A DNA stretch of 64,000 bases. It comes from an uncultured Pelagibacteraceae bacterium. Its GTDB lineage: Bacteria; Pseudomonadota; Alphaproteobacteria; Pelagibacterales; Pelagibacteraceae. Below, piece by piece: positions 16,736 to 24,553 of this stretch. The translations under genes and the position numbers were made by a program. The notes beneath the pieces are model-generated. The model did no database searches and was not told the DNA's origin. It worked only from the letters and a program-made list of their open reading frames with translations. The DNA is taken from the NCBI GenBank assembly GCA_902594405.1, contig CACJMB010000001.1, forward strand, positions 124,001-188,000. The letters are read 5' to 3'. Position 1 is the stretch's first letter. Each line of letters starts with the position of its first letter.

Positions 16736-18193
16736 GTGAATCAGCCAAAAGTAAAATACTCTCTTTCTAATTGGGACCTAGTCACAGTTAATCCAAATTA
16801 CAAAACTTGGAATTGGAAAGATTTATTTTGTTTTTGGGGCGCTAATGTACAAAGTGTAATTGGTTTCTCGTTAATATCCTCTTTATACTTAATGTATAGT
16901 CTAAATATTTTTGTAGTTTTTTTTGGAATAATACTAGGATCTTTTTTTGTTTATTTATTTTCAAACATTATCGGAAAACCTTCCCAAAAATTTGGTTTAC
17001 CATTTGCAGTATTATTAAGATCATCATTAGGATTTAACGGAGCTAAATTTTTTGGATTTATAAGAAGTTTAGTTGGGATTTTTTTATTTGGAATTCAAAC
17101 TTATTTTTTATCTAAAATATTAGTTTATTTAATTAGAATAATAATTTTTTCTATAGATAATTCTTTATTACAGCAGGAAATATTTATTTTTTATTATTTT
17201 GGAATGAATATTATTGATTGGTCTGCAATAATAATCACAATTATTTTACAGACTGTATTTTTTACGGTTGGGATGCAGTATAATAAGAAAATAATTAACT
17301 TCTCAGCGATAACAGTTTATGTTGGGATGCTAATTTTTTTCTTCGTTGTTTTATTAAGTGATGTAAAAATAACTACTGAAGCTTTTTCAAATATTTTTAA
17401 TCTTAATAATTTTTTAGACGTTAATAATTTAGCACCTCTCTTAACAGTTGCAGGTACAATATTTGCTTATTTTTCAATTTTAATCATTAGTTTTGGTGAT
17501 TTTTCTAGGTATGTAAAAAATGAAAAAGAATTAAAAAAAGGAAATTTAAGTTTGATTTTGAATTTAATTATTTTTTCTTTTTTATCTGTTTTTATTGTTA
17601 CAGGTTCTGATGTTTTTCTAAATCAAAAATTTTCAGATATAGATAGAATATTTACTAATCCTACAGATATAATCGGGAAGTTTGATAATATACAGATAAC
17701 AATAGTAGTTTTGTTTTTTATTATAATAGCTTCAGCTTCTACAAATTTAGTTGCCAATTTCATCCCATCTCAATACTCTTTAATAAATTTTGCTCCCTCA
17801 ATATTAAGTTTAAAAAGCGCTAGTTATTTAATTGCTTTTTTTGGTTTGCTAATCGCAATCTTCTGGTTAACTATATTGAGCCAAATAGGAATTTTATCAT
17901 TTGTTGATACTTTTGGTGCTTTCTTTGGCCCATTATTTGGAGTGATGGCAGCTGACTATTATTTAATTAAAAATCAAGAATTAAGTAATAAAGATTTATA
18001 TTCTATAGATAAAGAGAGTGCTTATTATTATTCAGGTGGTTGGCATATAAAAGGTGTTTATTCTTTAATTATTGGATTTATATTTTCAGCCTCTACAATT
18101 TGGAACACTAATTTAATGTTTTTACAGTCCTACGCTTGGATAATAGGTGCATTTGTTGCTTGGATAACATATTACTTATTAGCAAAAAAGTAA
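16736..18193 (+). CDS. NCS1 family permease (nucleobase/cation symporter-1)
   Basis: A 485-aa inner-membrane transporter with ~12 spans. NCS1 features are WNWKDLFCFWGANVQSVIGF at the N-terminus, GKPSQKFGLPFAVLLRSSLGFNGA in the next segment, and SFVDTFGAFFGPLFGVMAADYYLIKN near the end. Family substrates include cytosine, allantoin, hydantoins and related N-heterocycles. The only in-frame start that keeps the conserved N-terminus is GTG at 16736. It follows dctM by 25 bases and is followed by the alcohol dehydrogenase after 1 base, so it may belong to the same transcript. The substrate is unknown. Confidence 0.88.
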   Translation: MNQPKVKYSLSNWDLVTVNPNYKTWNWKDLFCFWGANVQSVIGFSLISSLYLMYSLNIFVVFFGIILGSFFVYLFSNIIGKPSQKFGLPFAVLLRSSLGFNGAKFFGFIRSLVGIFLFGIQTYFLSKILVYLIRIIIFSIDNSLLQQEIFIFYYFGMNIIDWSAIIITIILQTVFFTVGMQYNKKIINFSAITVYVGMLIFFFVVLLSDVKITTEAFSNIFNLNNFLDVNNLAPLLTVAGTIFAYFSILIISFGDFSRYVKNEKELKKGNLSLILNLIIFSFLSVFIVTGSDVFLNQKFSDIDRIFTNPTDIIGKFDNIQITIVVLFFIIIASASTNLVANFIPSQYSLINFAPSILSLKSASYLIAFFGLLIAIFWLTILSQIGILSFVDTFGAFFGPLFGVMAADYYLIKNQELSNKDLYSIDKESAYYYSGGWHIKGVYSLIIGFIFSASTIWNTNLMFLQSYAWIIGAFVAWITYYLLAKK

Positions 18194-18194
18194 T

Positions 18195-19199
18195 ATGAAA
18201 GCTCTAGTATATACAGGTACTCAGGAATTAGTTTATAGAGACGAACCAAACCCAATTGAAGTTTCAGGAGAAAGTATTTTAAAAATACATGCTTCAGGTA
18301 TATGTGGCTCGGATATGCATGCTTATCACGGACATGATGAAAGAAGAGTGCCCCCATTAATATTGGGACATGAGGTAAGTGGAGAAGTTCAGAATGGAAA
18401 ATTCAAAGGAAAAGATGTTGTTTTAAATCCTTTAATTACTTGTGGTAAATGTGAATACTGCACAAGTGCAAGAGAACATCTTTGCCCAAACAGAATTATT
18501 TTGGGCATGAATAAACCAATTGAAAGACAAGGAGTTTTTGCAGAATTTGTATCAACTCCTGATCAAAACATTTATGAAATTCCAGAGGGTTTAAATAAAA
18601 ATGAGGCTCCTGTAGCAGAGCCAACTGCTGTTTCTTTACATGCGGTGTTAATGGGCGAGCAAGCATTGAGTAAACCTTTATCTGAATGCAAAACCTTAAT
18701 TCAAGGTGGTGGTGCGATTGGTTTGTTATGTGGACTAATATTATCAAAAATTAAAGGCAACAAAGACATAATTCTTTCTGACCCAAATAAATTAAGACTA
18801 AAAGAATGCTCCAAATATTTGGAAGCAAAATATGTAGCTCCAAATGACAAGGAAATAGCTAGCAATAACTTTGATATAGTTTTTGATACGGTTGGACTAG
18901 AAATCTCAAGACAACAGGCAATCGAAGTAGTCAAACCAGGTGGAACTATCATTCACATAGGTTTAACTCAGCCTGCTGGAACCTTTAATTTTAGAAAAAT
19001 GACCTTACAAGAAGTGACAGTTATTGGCACTTATTGCTATACAAATAAAGATTTTGAACAAACTTTAAAGATTTTAGCAAATAAAGATATTGGATCACTA
19101 GATTGGATTGAGTTTAGAGAATTAAAAAGTGGTGGAGATGCATTTAAGCAAATACACGATGGCACATGTGTTGCCCCAAAAATTATCCTTTTACCTTAG
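18195..19199 (+). CDS. zinc-dependent alcohol dehydrogenase (MDR family)
   Basis: A 334-aa medium-chain dehydrogenase. Catalytic zinc ligands appear as CGSDMHAYHGHDE and LILGHEVSG; the structural zinc site is CGKCEYCTSAREHLC. The cofactor region is LIQGGGAIGLLCGL. It resembles threonine/sorbitol/galactitol-phosphate dehydrogenases. It starts one base after the NCS1 permease stop, so the pair is surely co-transcribed. It might oxidise the imported compound or a hydroxysulfonate; the sequence does not decide this. Confidence 0.9.
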   Translation: MKALVYTGTQELVYRDEPNPIEVSGESILKIHASGICGSDMHAYHGHDERRVPPLILGHEVSGEVQNGKFKGKDVVLNPLITCGKCEYCTSAREHLCPNRIILGMNKPIERQGVFAEFVSTPDQNIYEIPEGLNKNEAPVAEPTAVSLHAVLMGEQALSKPLSECKTLIQGGGAIGLLCGLILSKIKGNKDIILSDPNKLRLKECSKYLEAKYVAPNDKEIASNNFDIVFDTVGLEISRQQAIEVVKPGGTIIHIGLTQPAGTFNFRKMTLQEVTVIGTYCYTNKDFEQTLKILANKDIGSLDWIEFRELKSGGDAFKQIHDGTCVAPKIILLP

Positions 19200-19332
19200 A
19201 AATTAAGTCTATTTTTGAGTTAAGAGCTCTTGATCCGCCTGTTTTAAGTTCCTTAGATACAACAGGAGCTGATATCATAAACGACCAGTAAACCAAAAGT
19301 ATAAATACAGATATAATTTTCACAGTATTCAT
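19183..19332 (-). CDS. 49-aa secreted or membrane-anchored small protein (untracked)
   Basis: The minus-strand ATG at 19332 opens a 49-codon frame: MNTVKIISVFILLVYWSFMISAPVVSKEL...KVKG. Residues 5-22 are hydrophobic and end in SAPVVS, so it is either a signal peptide or a membrane anchor, with a short basic tail. It occupies the otherwise empty gap after the alcohol dehydrogenase and overlaps its end by 17 bases, convergently. No SD. Unknown function. Confidence 0.5.
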   Translation of the reverse strand: MNTVKIISVFILLVYWSFMISAPVVSKELKTGGSRALNSKIDLISKVKG

Positions 19333-19412
19333 TTAACAATCAATTTTGAATTTAGAATGTTGAAATTGTGACTGAATATTGAATTTATAAATAATCTATC
19401 TATAAGAAGAAC

Positions 19413-20063
19413 ATGTTAAAAATTTTTTATATTTTTATTACATCATTAATCTTTCTTGGCTCAGCATATTCGGAAACTGTTAAAGTTTTTGAATTTACTG
19501 AAAAAGAATTGTCAGCACTTGAGATACGTAAAGTAAGAGGAGCAGATAACAATACTTCTTATACTGTTGGATCAAATGAAAATGGTAATTTTTTAAAAGC
19601 AGTAGCAGACAACGCTGCTTCGGGCCTTGGAAAAGAGATCAAAATTGATCTAAATAAAACACCTTTTATCAATATTACATGGAAAATAGAGAAGGATCTT
19701 CGTGGGATTAAAGAGAATACGAAAAAAGGACATGATTATGCCGCCCGTGTTTTTGCGATTAAAAAAACTGGAGCCACACCTTTATCAAATAGAGCAATTA
19801 ATTATGTTTTTTCAAGTAATAGTGATGTTGGTGAAAATAGACCAAGTCCTTATACAAAAAAATCTATAGATAATGTATTAGCAACCACCAAAGACAACCT
19901 AAATGAATGGGTGACAGTAAAAGCCAATGTGAAAGAAGATTTTAAAAAATTTCATGATTTAGATGTAAATGAATTAGACGGCCTAGCTATAATGGCAGAT
20001 ACTGATAATTCAAAAATGAAATCAATTTCTTATTTTCAGAATATTTATTTTTCAGCAGATTAA
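19413..20063 (+). CDS. secreted DUF3047 family protein
   Basis: A 216-aa exported protein with signal peptide MLKIFYIFITSLIFLGSAYS. The mature part matches the DUF3047 pattern: NITWKIEKDLRGIKENTKKGHDYAARVFAI, SNRAINYVFSS, and a C-terminal DGLAIMADTDNSKMKSISYFQNIYF segment, suggesting a beta-sandwich, carbohydrate-binding-like fold. Function is not known. It has its own AAGAAGAA purine stretch just before the ATG and no obvious operon partner. Confidence 0.8.
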   Translation: MLKIFYIFITSLIFLGSAYSETVKVFEFTEKELSALEIRKVRGADNNTSYTVGSNENGNFLKAVADNAASGLGKEIKIDLNKTPFINITWKIEKDLRGIKENTKKGHDYAARVFAIKKTGATPLSNRAINYVFSSNSDVGENRPSPYTKKSIDNVLATTKDNLNEWVTVKANVKEDFKKFHDLDVNELDGLAIMADTDNSKMKSISYFQNIYFSAD

Positions 20064-20204
20064 TTACCATTTTAAATACTTTTTTAATCCAATACTTAAA
20101 AATGATAATAAAATTGCAGCGATAACATCAGCGATTGGAATTGCATTTGGAAATCCAAAGTTCCATAAAACTACTCCGATTAACCAAATTATATAAATTT
20201 TCAT
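20064..20204 (-). CDS. 46-aa two-span membrane protein (untracked)
   Basis: The minus-strand ATG at 20204 opens MKIYIIWLIGVVLWNFGFPNA...LKKYLKW (46 aa). Two hydrophobic segments (residues 3-18 and 22-40) are separated by an FPNAIP turn, with basic residues at both ends. It is divergent from ybgC, and a 19-bp perfect palindrome lies directly upstream. The codon use and membrane-like composition support a real gene. Function unknown. Confidence 0.6.
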   Translation of the reverse strand: MKIYIIWLIGVVLWNFGFPNAIPIADVIAAILLSFLSIGLKKYLKW

Positions 20205-20223
20205 CTAAGATATTATATCTTAG
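20205..20223. promoter_or_regulatory. perfect palindrome with embedded TATAAT upstream of 46-aa gene
   Basis: CTAAGATAT (20205-20213) and ATATCTTAG (20215-20223) are exact inverted repeats around one central T. On the minus strand it contains TATAAT (20217-20212), and 7 bases later comes the A of the ATG, which would give a leaderless transcript. It could equally be an operator shared with ybgC on the plus strand. Confidence 0.4.
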
Positions 20224-20261
20224 TTTCTATTAAATTTTTATTTATTTGATATTATTAATTT

Positions 20262-20672
20262 ATGCATAAAAACTTTAGTCATAATGTTAAAGTCTATTAT
20301 GAAGATACAGATGCTGGTGGAGTTGTATACTATGCTAACTATTTAAAATATTTAGAAAGAGCTAGAACTGAAGCGTTATCAACTATTGGATTAAGCAATA
20401 CAAAAATAAAAAATGATTTTGGCGCTCTTATAATTGTTAAATCGTGCAATATTGAATATAAAAAATCTGCATATTTAGAAGATAATTTACAAATCAAATC
20501 TTTTGTAGACTCTACATCAAAAACTTCTTTCATAATGAGTCAATCTATATTTAAAGATGAGGTATTGATCGTAGAAGCTAAAATTCATCTAGTATTTATA
20601 AATGAAAAATTCAAGCCAGTAAAAATTCCAGAAAAAATCTTATTAGACTTTAAACCCTATACTTCTAGTTAA
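20262..20672 (+). CDS. ybgC: YbgC-type acyl-CoA thioesterase
   Basis: A 136-aa hotdog-fold thioesterase of the YbgC/4-hydroxybenzoyl-CoA family. The catalytic motif YYEDTDAGGVVYYANYLKY (residues ~11-30) includes the active Asp, followed by ERARTEAL. In other proteobacteria ybgC begins the tol-pal operon and acts on acyl-CoA at the inner membrane; here no tolQRAB-pal genes flank it. It converges on the UDG gene with an 8-base overlap. Confidence 0.85.
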   Translation: MHKNFSHNVKVYYEDTDAGGVVYYANYLKYLERARTEALSTIGLSNTKIKNDFGALIIVKSCNIEYKKSAYLEDNLQIKSFVDSTSKTSFIMSQSIFKDEVLIVEAKIHLVFINEKFKPVKIPEKILLDFKPYTSS

Positions 20673-21345
20673 TAGATATTTTCCTAGCTTTTTTAAACAA
20701 ATCTACAATCATTCTTTCAGATACAAGCTTAGTGTTTACATTTCTAGGGCTAGGGTGATAACAGGCAATTAGTTTAATATTTCCTGGTAGTAAATAGGAT
20801 TTTCCATGAATAAATTTTATCTTTTGATTAAAAGTATATTTTTTTTTATAAAATTTAACACAATTATCAAATGCCACCTTTCCTAATGCAATAATAGTTT
20901 TTAATTTTTTTAAATTATAAATCTCACTATCAAAATATTTTGAACAATTATTTAGTTCTTCTATTTTAGGTTTGTCTCCTGGAGGAACACATTTTAAAAT
21001 ATTAGTAATATATGTTGATTTTAATTTAAGACCATCATTTAGGTTTTCTGAATTTGGTTGGTTTGATATTTTAGCCTTAAATAAACATTTAAATAAAAAA
21101 TCTCCAGATTTATCACCTGTAAAAGCTCTTCCAGTTCTTGTTCCCCCATGTGCTGCTGGGGCTAATCCAATTATTAAAATTTTTGCATCAATTGCACCAA
21201 AACCTGTAACTGGCTTTCCCCAGTAAGTTTCATTTATATTCTGCTTTCTTTTTTCTGTTGAAATTTTTTTTATAAAATCAACAAGCCTTGGGCATTTTTT
21301 ACATTTAAGAATTGTTTTATTTAAATTATCTATTTTAATGTTCAT
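20665..21345 (-). CDS. family 5 uracil-DNA glycosylase (UDGb)
   Basis: A 226-aa DNA repair enzyme that removes uracil (and in family 5 also hypoxanthine and related bases). Cluster cysteines are seen in CKKCPRL and NILKCVPPGDKP, with further Cys downstream. Motif A reads GLAPAAHGGTRTGRAFTGD, the family 5 form without the usual catalytic Asp/Asn of other UDG families, and motif B reads YHPSPRNVNT. It is divergent from the histidine phosphatase, with only 2 bases between starts. Confidence 0.88.
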   Translation of the reverse strand: MNIKIDNLNKTILKCKKCPRLVDFIKKISTEKRKQNINETYWGKPVTGFGAIDAKILIIGLAPAAHGGTRTGRAFTGDKSGDFLFKCLFKAKISNQPNSENLNDGLKLKSTYITNILKCVPPGDKPKIEELNNCSKYFDSEIYNLKKLKTIIALGKVAFDNCVKFYKKKYTFNQKIKFIHGKSYLLPGNIKLIACYHPSPRNVNTKLVSERMIVDLFKKARKISIN

Positions 21346-21347
21346 AA

Positions 21348-21905
21348 ATGAAAATTTTAAATTATTTAATTATAATATTTATATGCATTAATCCCTCAGT
21401 TAAAGCAGATTCAAAACAAACTTTAATTAATGAATTACAAAAGGGTGGAAAATTAATTTTCATAAGACATGCTTATGCTCCTGGCGGTGGTGATCCAGAT
21501 AATTTTAATATTAATGATTGTGCTACCCAAAGAAATTTAAGTGATGCTGGTAGAGTTCAATCACAAAAAATTGGTGATTTTTTTGAGGAAAATAAAATTC
21601 CAATAGGAGAAGTCTATTCTAGTGAATGGTGCAGATGCAAAGAAACTGCATCTATTGCTTTTAAAAAATATGAAACTAAAAATTTTCTGAATTCTTTTTT
21701 TAGTGCAAAATTTGCCAATAATAGAAAAAAGCAAATTATTGATTTTGATAAATTTATAAGCACTTGGGATAAAGACCAAAACTTAGTTTTTGTTACTCAT
21801 TATGTAGTGATTTCTGAAATTTTAAATTACGCACCTTCATCTGGAGAGATTGTTATTTCAGATAAGACCTTAAAAGTTATTGATACTTTAGAAATTGAAT
21901 ATTAA
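21348..21905 (+). CDS. secreted histidine phosphatase superfamily protein
   Basis: A 185-aa protein with signal peptide MKILNYLIIIFICINPSVKA. The phosphatase core has FIRHAYAPGGGDPDNF (a variant RHG motif, RHA), SSEWCRCKETASIAF and VTHYVVISEI with the second catalytic His. The GGGDPxNF form is typical of periplasmic branch-2-like members. Natural substrate unknown. Confidence 0.82.
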   Translation: MKILNYLIIIFICINPSVKADSKQTLINELQKGGKLIFIRHAYAPGGGDPDNFNINDCATQRNLSDAGRVQSQKIGDFFEENKIPIGEVYSSEWCRCKETASIAFKKYETKNFLNSFFSAKFANNRKKQIIDFDKFISTWDKDQNLVFVTHYVVISEILNYAPSSGEIVISDKTLKVIDTLEIEY

Positions 21906-21916
21906 ATTAAATTATT

Positions 21917-22054
21917 ATGTCATCTAAAAGAGCAATGAGACAAGCACAAAAGCAAGCATATGCAAAGCATCGTTCAAACATTACAAATAGTAGATTTGAA
22001 CTTAAGAAAAAATTTTTAACAAAAAATAAAGAAGAAAAAAAAAGTAAAAATTAA
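21917..22054 (+). CDS. 45-aa highly basic protein (untracked)
   Basis: The ATG at 21917 opens MSSKRAMRQAQKQAYAKHRSN...KEEKKSKN (45 aa). Fifteen residues are Lys or Arg; no hydrophobic segment. It is 11 bases after the phosphatase gene and its stop overlaps the convergent 143-aa gene by 4 bases, the tight packing seen for real genes here. Composition suggests nucleic-acid or ribosome binding. I do not recognise the family. Confidence 0.55.
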   Translation: MSSKRAMRQAQKQAYAKHRSNITNSRFELKKKFLTKNKEEKKSKN

Positions 22055-22482
22055 CTTTGTTGATCAAATTTCTCTATTTTTTTACAAGTAGAGATTTTGG
22101 ATAAACTTTCAACATCATTTAAAACAGCCTTAACAAATATTTCAGGTTTATCTTTTTCAAATAAAATTTGAGTATAAAATTGTGGATATCCATGTTTTAA
22201 TGTGAGTATTTTTCCATCTTCTTCATAAATATTTCTCACATAGGAGTTTTTCTTTTTAACACTTAAATCCGTAATCTTATATTTTTGATAAGTTTTTTCA
22301 TTATAAACGTAATTACGTGTCATGATTAATTCATTGAGGTTTAATATATATTCGTTTTTCAAAAAACCATCTTCTTTGTGATCACATTTACTTAATATGA
22401 TGATTTCCGAATATGATTTAGAAATTGGAGTTAGAATGAAAAAAATAAATAAAAAAAAAATAAGACGATTATTTTTTTTCAT
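22051..22482 (-). CDS. small secreted protein of unknown function
   Basis: A 143-aa protein from the preferred start at 22482, where MKKNNRLIFFLFIFFILTPISKSYS gives a good signal peptide; the tracked start at 22506 adds eight residues before it. The mature region has two cysteines (SKCDHKEDGF and STCKKIEKF) that could form a disulfide, and is otherwise beta-like. No family recognised. It overlaps the preceding 56-aa gene by 14 bases, forming a DUF1289-56aa-143aa minus-strand group. Confidence 0.7.
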   Translation of the reverse strand: MKKNNRLIFFLFIFFILTPISKSYSEIIILSKCDHKEDGFLKNEYILNLNELIMTRNYVYNEKTYQKYKITDLSVKKKNSYVRNIYEEDGKILTLKHGYPQFYTQILFEKDKPEIFVKAVLNDVESLSKISTCKKIEKFDQQS

Positions 22483-22639
22483 TTTTATCTGCAAAAAATA
22501 AGCCAATCAAAAATAATGCTGTCCAACCTATACCTAGTAATGCTTTTGGACTTGTTTCAGCACTCCAAATGTCTAACACAAGGGCACCGAAAATAAGACC
22601 AATTATATAAATAATAATGACTATTGATGATTTACTCAT
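22469..22639 (-). CDS. 56-aa two-span membrane protein (untracked)
   Basis: The ATG at 22639 opens MSKSSIVIIIYIIGLIFGALVLD...LFFADKNEKK. Two membrane segments (residues 5-23 and 33-50) and a charged C-terminus are seen. It overlaps the DUF1289 stop by 8 bases (ATGAGTAA) and the next gene by 14, suggesting translational coupling. Unknown function. Confidence 0.65.
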   Translation of the reverse strand: MSKSSIVIIIYIIGLIFGALVLDIWSAETSPKALLGIGWTALFLIGLFFADKNEKK

Positions 22640-22889
22640 TTTTTAAATTCTTCTTGAAAAGAGATATACCATTGTTAACTTTATGATCATAAGATTCATT
22701 AAAACTATCTAATTGCCAACCTGAAAGCCTTTTTCTAATTATTTCTAAATTATTATTTTTCCACTCTTCAGTTGTTTCTTCAAGTTTCCAAATTCTCTTT
22801 TCTTCATTATTTCTCCCACAACCATAACAATAGCCTGTCGATGGATCAGTTTTACAAATACTTATGCAAGGTGAAACAATCATTTTCAT
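22632..22889 (-). CDS. DUF1289 family cysteine-rich small protein
   Basis: An 85-aa protein with the DUF1289 pattern: SPCISICKTDPSTGYCYGCGRNNEEKRIW, four to five cysteines likely to bind zinc or an Fe-S cluster, followed by EEWKNNNLEIIRKRLSGW. Function of the family is not established. Two start codons are possible (Met1 or Met3). First gene of a three-gene minus-strand group. Confidence 0.85.
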   Translation of the reverse strand: MKMIVSPCISICKTDPSTGYCYGCGRNNEEKRIWKLEETTEEWKNNNLEIIRKRLSGWQLDSFNESYDHKVNNGISLFKKNLKNE

Positions 22890-22940
22890 AAATTAGTATA
22901 AATTTTATTAGATAAATAGATAATTTTTTAACAATTGTCA

Positions 22941-22969
22941 TTGGACAAATAGTTTCAATAATATATAAA
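22941..22969 (+). promoter_or_regulatory. candidate tRNA-Leu promoter
   Basis: TTGGAC (22941-22946), 17 bases, TATAAA (22964-22969), placed 15 bases before the tRNA. The -10 is good, the -35 weak; an upstream TTGTCA (22935) is an alternative with longer spacing. Confidence 0.4.
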
Positions 22970-22983
22970 ACCTCGTAATTTGT

Positions 22984-23068
22984 GGGGCGATGGCGGAATT
23001 GGTAGACGCGTTGGTCTTAGGAACCAATATGGCAACATGTGAAGGTTCGAGTCCTTTTCGCCCTACCA
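22984..23068 (+). tRNA. tRNA-Leu (anticodon UAG)
   Basis: An 85-nt class II tRNA. The acceptor stem pairs GGGGCGA with TCGCCCT; the discriminator A and CCA are encoded. The anticodon stem TTGGT/ACCAA encloses CTTAGGA, giving anticodon TAG, which reads CUA. A long variable arm and GGTTCGAGTCC T-arm are present. It lies just upstream of tig. Confidence 0.96.
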
Positions 23069-23078
23069 TTAAAATATT

Positions 23079-24521
23079 ATGAAAGTTACAGTAGAAAATA
23101 AAAAAGGATTAAACAAAGACGTTAAAGTTTTTATCGATAAAGAGACGATGAACTCTTATATGGATGAAAAATATGAAGAGATAAAAGGTAGTGTAAATCT
23201 TAAAGGATTTAGACCAGGCAAAGTTCCAAAAGAAATTTTAAAAAGACAATTTGGTAAAGCAGTTTTTGGAGAAGTTTTAGATAAAGTTTTAAAAGAAACA
23301 TCCACAAAAGCATTAGAAGAAAATAAAATTAAACCAGCTGGTCAACCCAAGCTTGATCTAAAGACTTACGGTGAAGATAAAGATCTTGAGTATGTTTTAT
23401 CAGTAACAGAATTGCCAAAAGTAGAAATTAAATCTTTAGAAAATATTAAATTTGATGAATACACAGTAAAAATTGATGATAGCGAAACAGATAAAAGAAT
23501 AAAAGAAATCGCTAAAAATCAACCAAATTTTAAAGAAGTCAGCGCTGATACAAAAGCAAAAAAAGGAGATTTAGTTTCTTTAGATTATAAAGCAACAGTT
23601 GATGGCAAGGATTTTAAAGGAAGTGAAGGAAAGAATACTCAGTTAACTTTAGGTAAAGACTTATTTTTGAAAGGTTTCGATGAACAATTAATTGGTGTTA
23701 AGAAAGATGATGAAAAAGTTGTAGAAGCAACTTTACCGGAAAATTTCCCTGAAAAAGAATTAGGAAATAAAAAAGCAAAATTTAATTGTAAAATATTAAG
23801 CGTTAAACAATCAGAAGAAGTAAAAATTGATGATGATTTTGCAAAAAATTTAGGAGCAAAAGATTTAAAAGATTTAAAAACATTAATCTCAAAACAAATT
23901 AATGATGAATATAAAAACTCTCTAGATCAATTATCTAAAAATCAAATTTTAAAAGAAATAGAGAAAATTAAAGTAGATGAAGTTCCTGAAAATTTAGTTG
24001 AAGAAGAAATAAAAATTCTTTCACAAGGTATGTCTGAAGAAGAAGCGAAAAAAAATAAAAAAAACTTTGAAGAAAAAGCAATAACAAGAATTAAAACTGG
24101 ATTAATTCTAAATGAGTTTGGTGAAAAAAATCAAATTAAAGTAACTGAACAAGAAATTCAGGCTGAAGTGCAAAAACAACTAAGAATGATGCCTGGTCAA
24201 GAAAAAATGGTTATGGATTTTTATCAAAAAAATCCATCTGCATTAGCGAGTTTAAGAGGAACCGTATATGAAGAAAAAATTTTAAATTCAATTAAAGAAA
24301 AAGGTAAAGCAAACAAGAAAGAAATTACAAAAGAAGAGGCTGAAAAGATTTTAAAAGAAGCTCATAAGCATGACCATGACCATGACCATAGCCATGGAGA
24401 AGAAAAAAAAGAAACCAAGAAAAAATCATCTACAACATCTGCGAAAGAAAAAAAACCTGCAACTAAAAAGGCAAAATCAAAGCCAGCACCGAAAAAGACA
24501 AAAAAAGTTAGCAAAAAGTAA
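23079..24521 (+). CDS. tig: trigger factor, with long His/Lys-rich tail
   Basis: Ribosome-associated chaperone and peptidyl-prolyl isomerase, 480 aa. The ribosome-binding motif appears in [20 protein letters not shown] (~residues 40-60), the FKBP-type domain around [16 protein letters not shown], then the C-terminal chaperone domain. Residues ~430-480 are an unusual extension, [14 protein letters not shown] followed by a Lys/Ala/Pro-rich tail ending KKVSKK. It heads the conserved tig-clpP-clpX-lon order. Confidence 0.96.
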   Translation: MKVTVENKKGLNKDVKVFIDKETMNSYMDEKYEEIKGSVNLKGFRPGKVPKEILKRQFGKAVFGEVLDKVLKETSTKALEENKIKPAGQPKLDLKTYGEDKDLEYVLSVTELPKVEIKSLENIKFDEYTVKIDDSETDKRIKEIAKNQPNFKEVSADTKAKKGDLVSLDYKATVDGKDFKGSEGKNTQLTLGKDLFLKGFDEQLIGVKKDDEKVVEATLPENFPEKELGNKKAKFNCKILSVKQSEEVKIDDDFAKNLGAKDLKDLKTLISKQINDEYKNSLDQLSKNQILKEIEKIKVDEVPENLVEEEIKILSQGMSEEEAKKNKKNFEEKAITRIKTGLILNEFGEKNQIKVTEQEIQAEVQKQLRMMPGQEKMVMDFYQKNPSALASLRGTVYEEKILNSIKEKGKANKKEITKEEAEKILKEAHKHDHDHDHSHGEEKKETKKKSSTTSAKEKKPATKKAKSKPAPKKTKKVSKK

Positions 24522-24553
24522 TCTCAAGTTGTATAAGTAGAACGAATCAACTT

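Noticed and set aside
24370-24400. CATGAC short repeat as a possible CRISPR-like or regulatory repeat
   Set aside because: It is in frame within tig and encodes His-Asp pairs; unit of 6 bases, no spacers.
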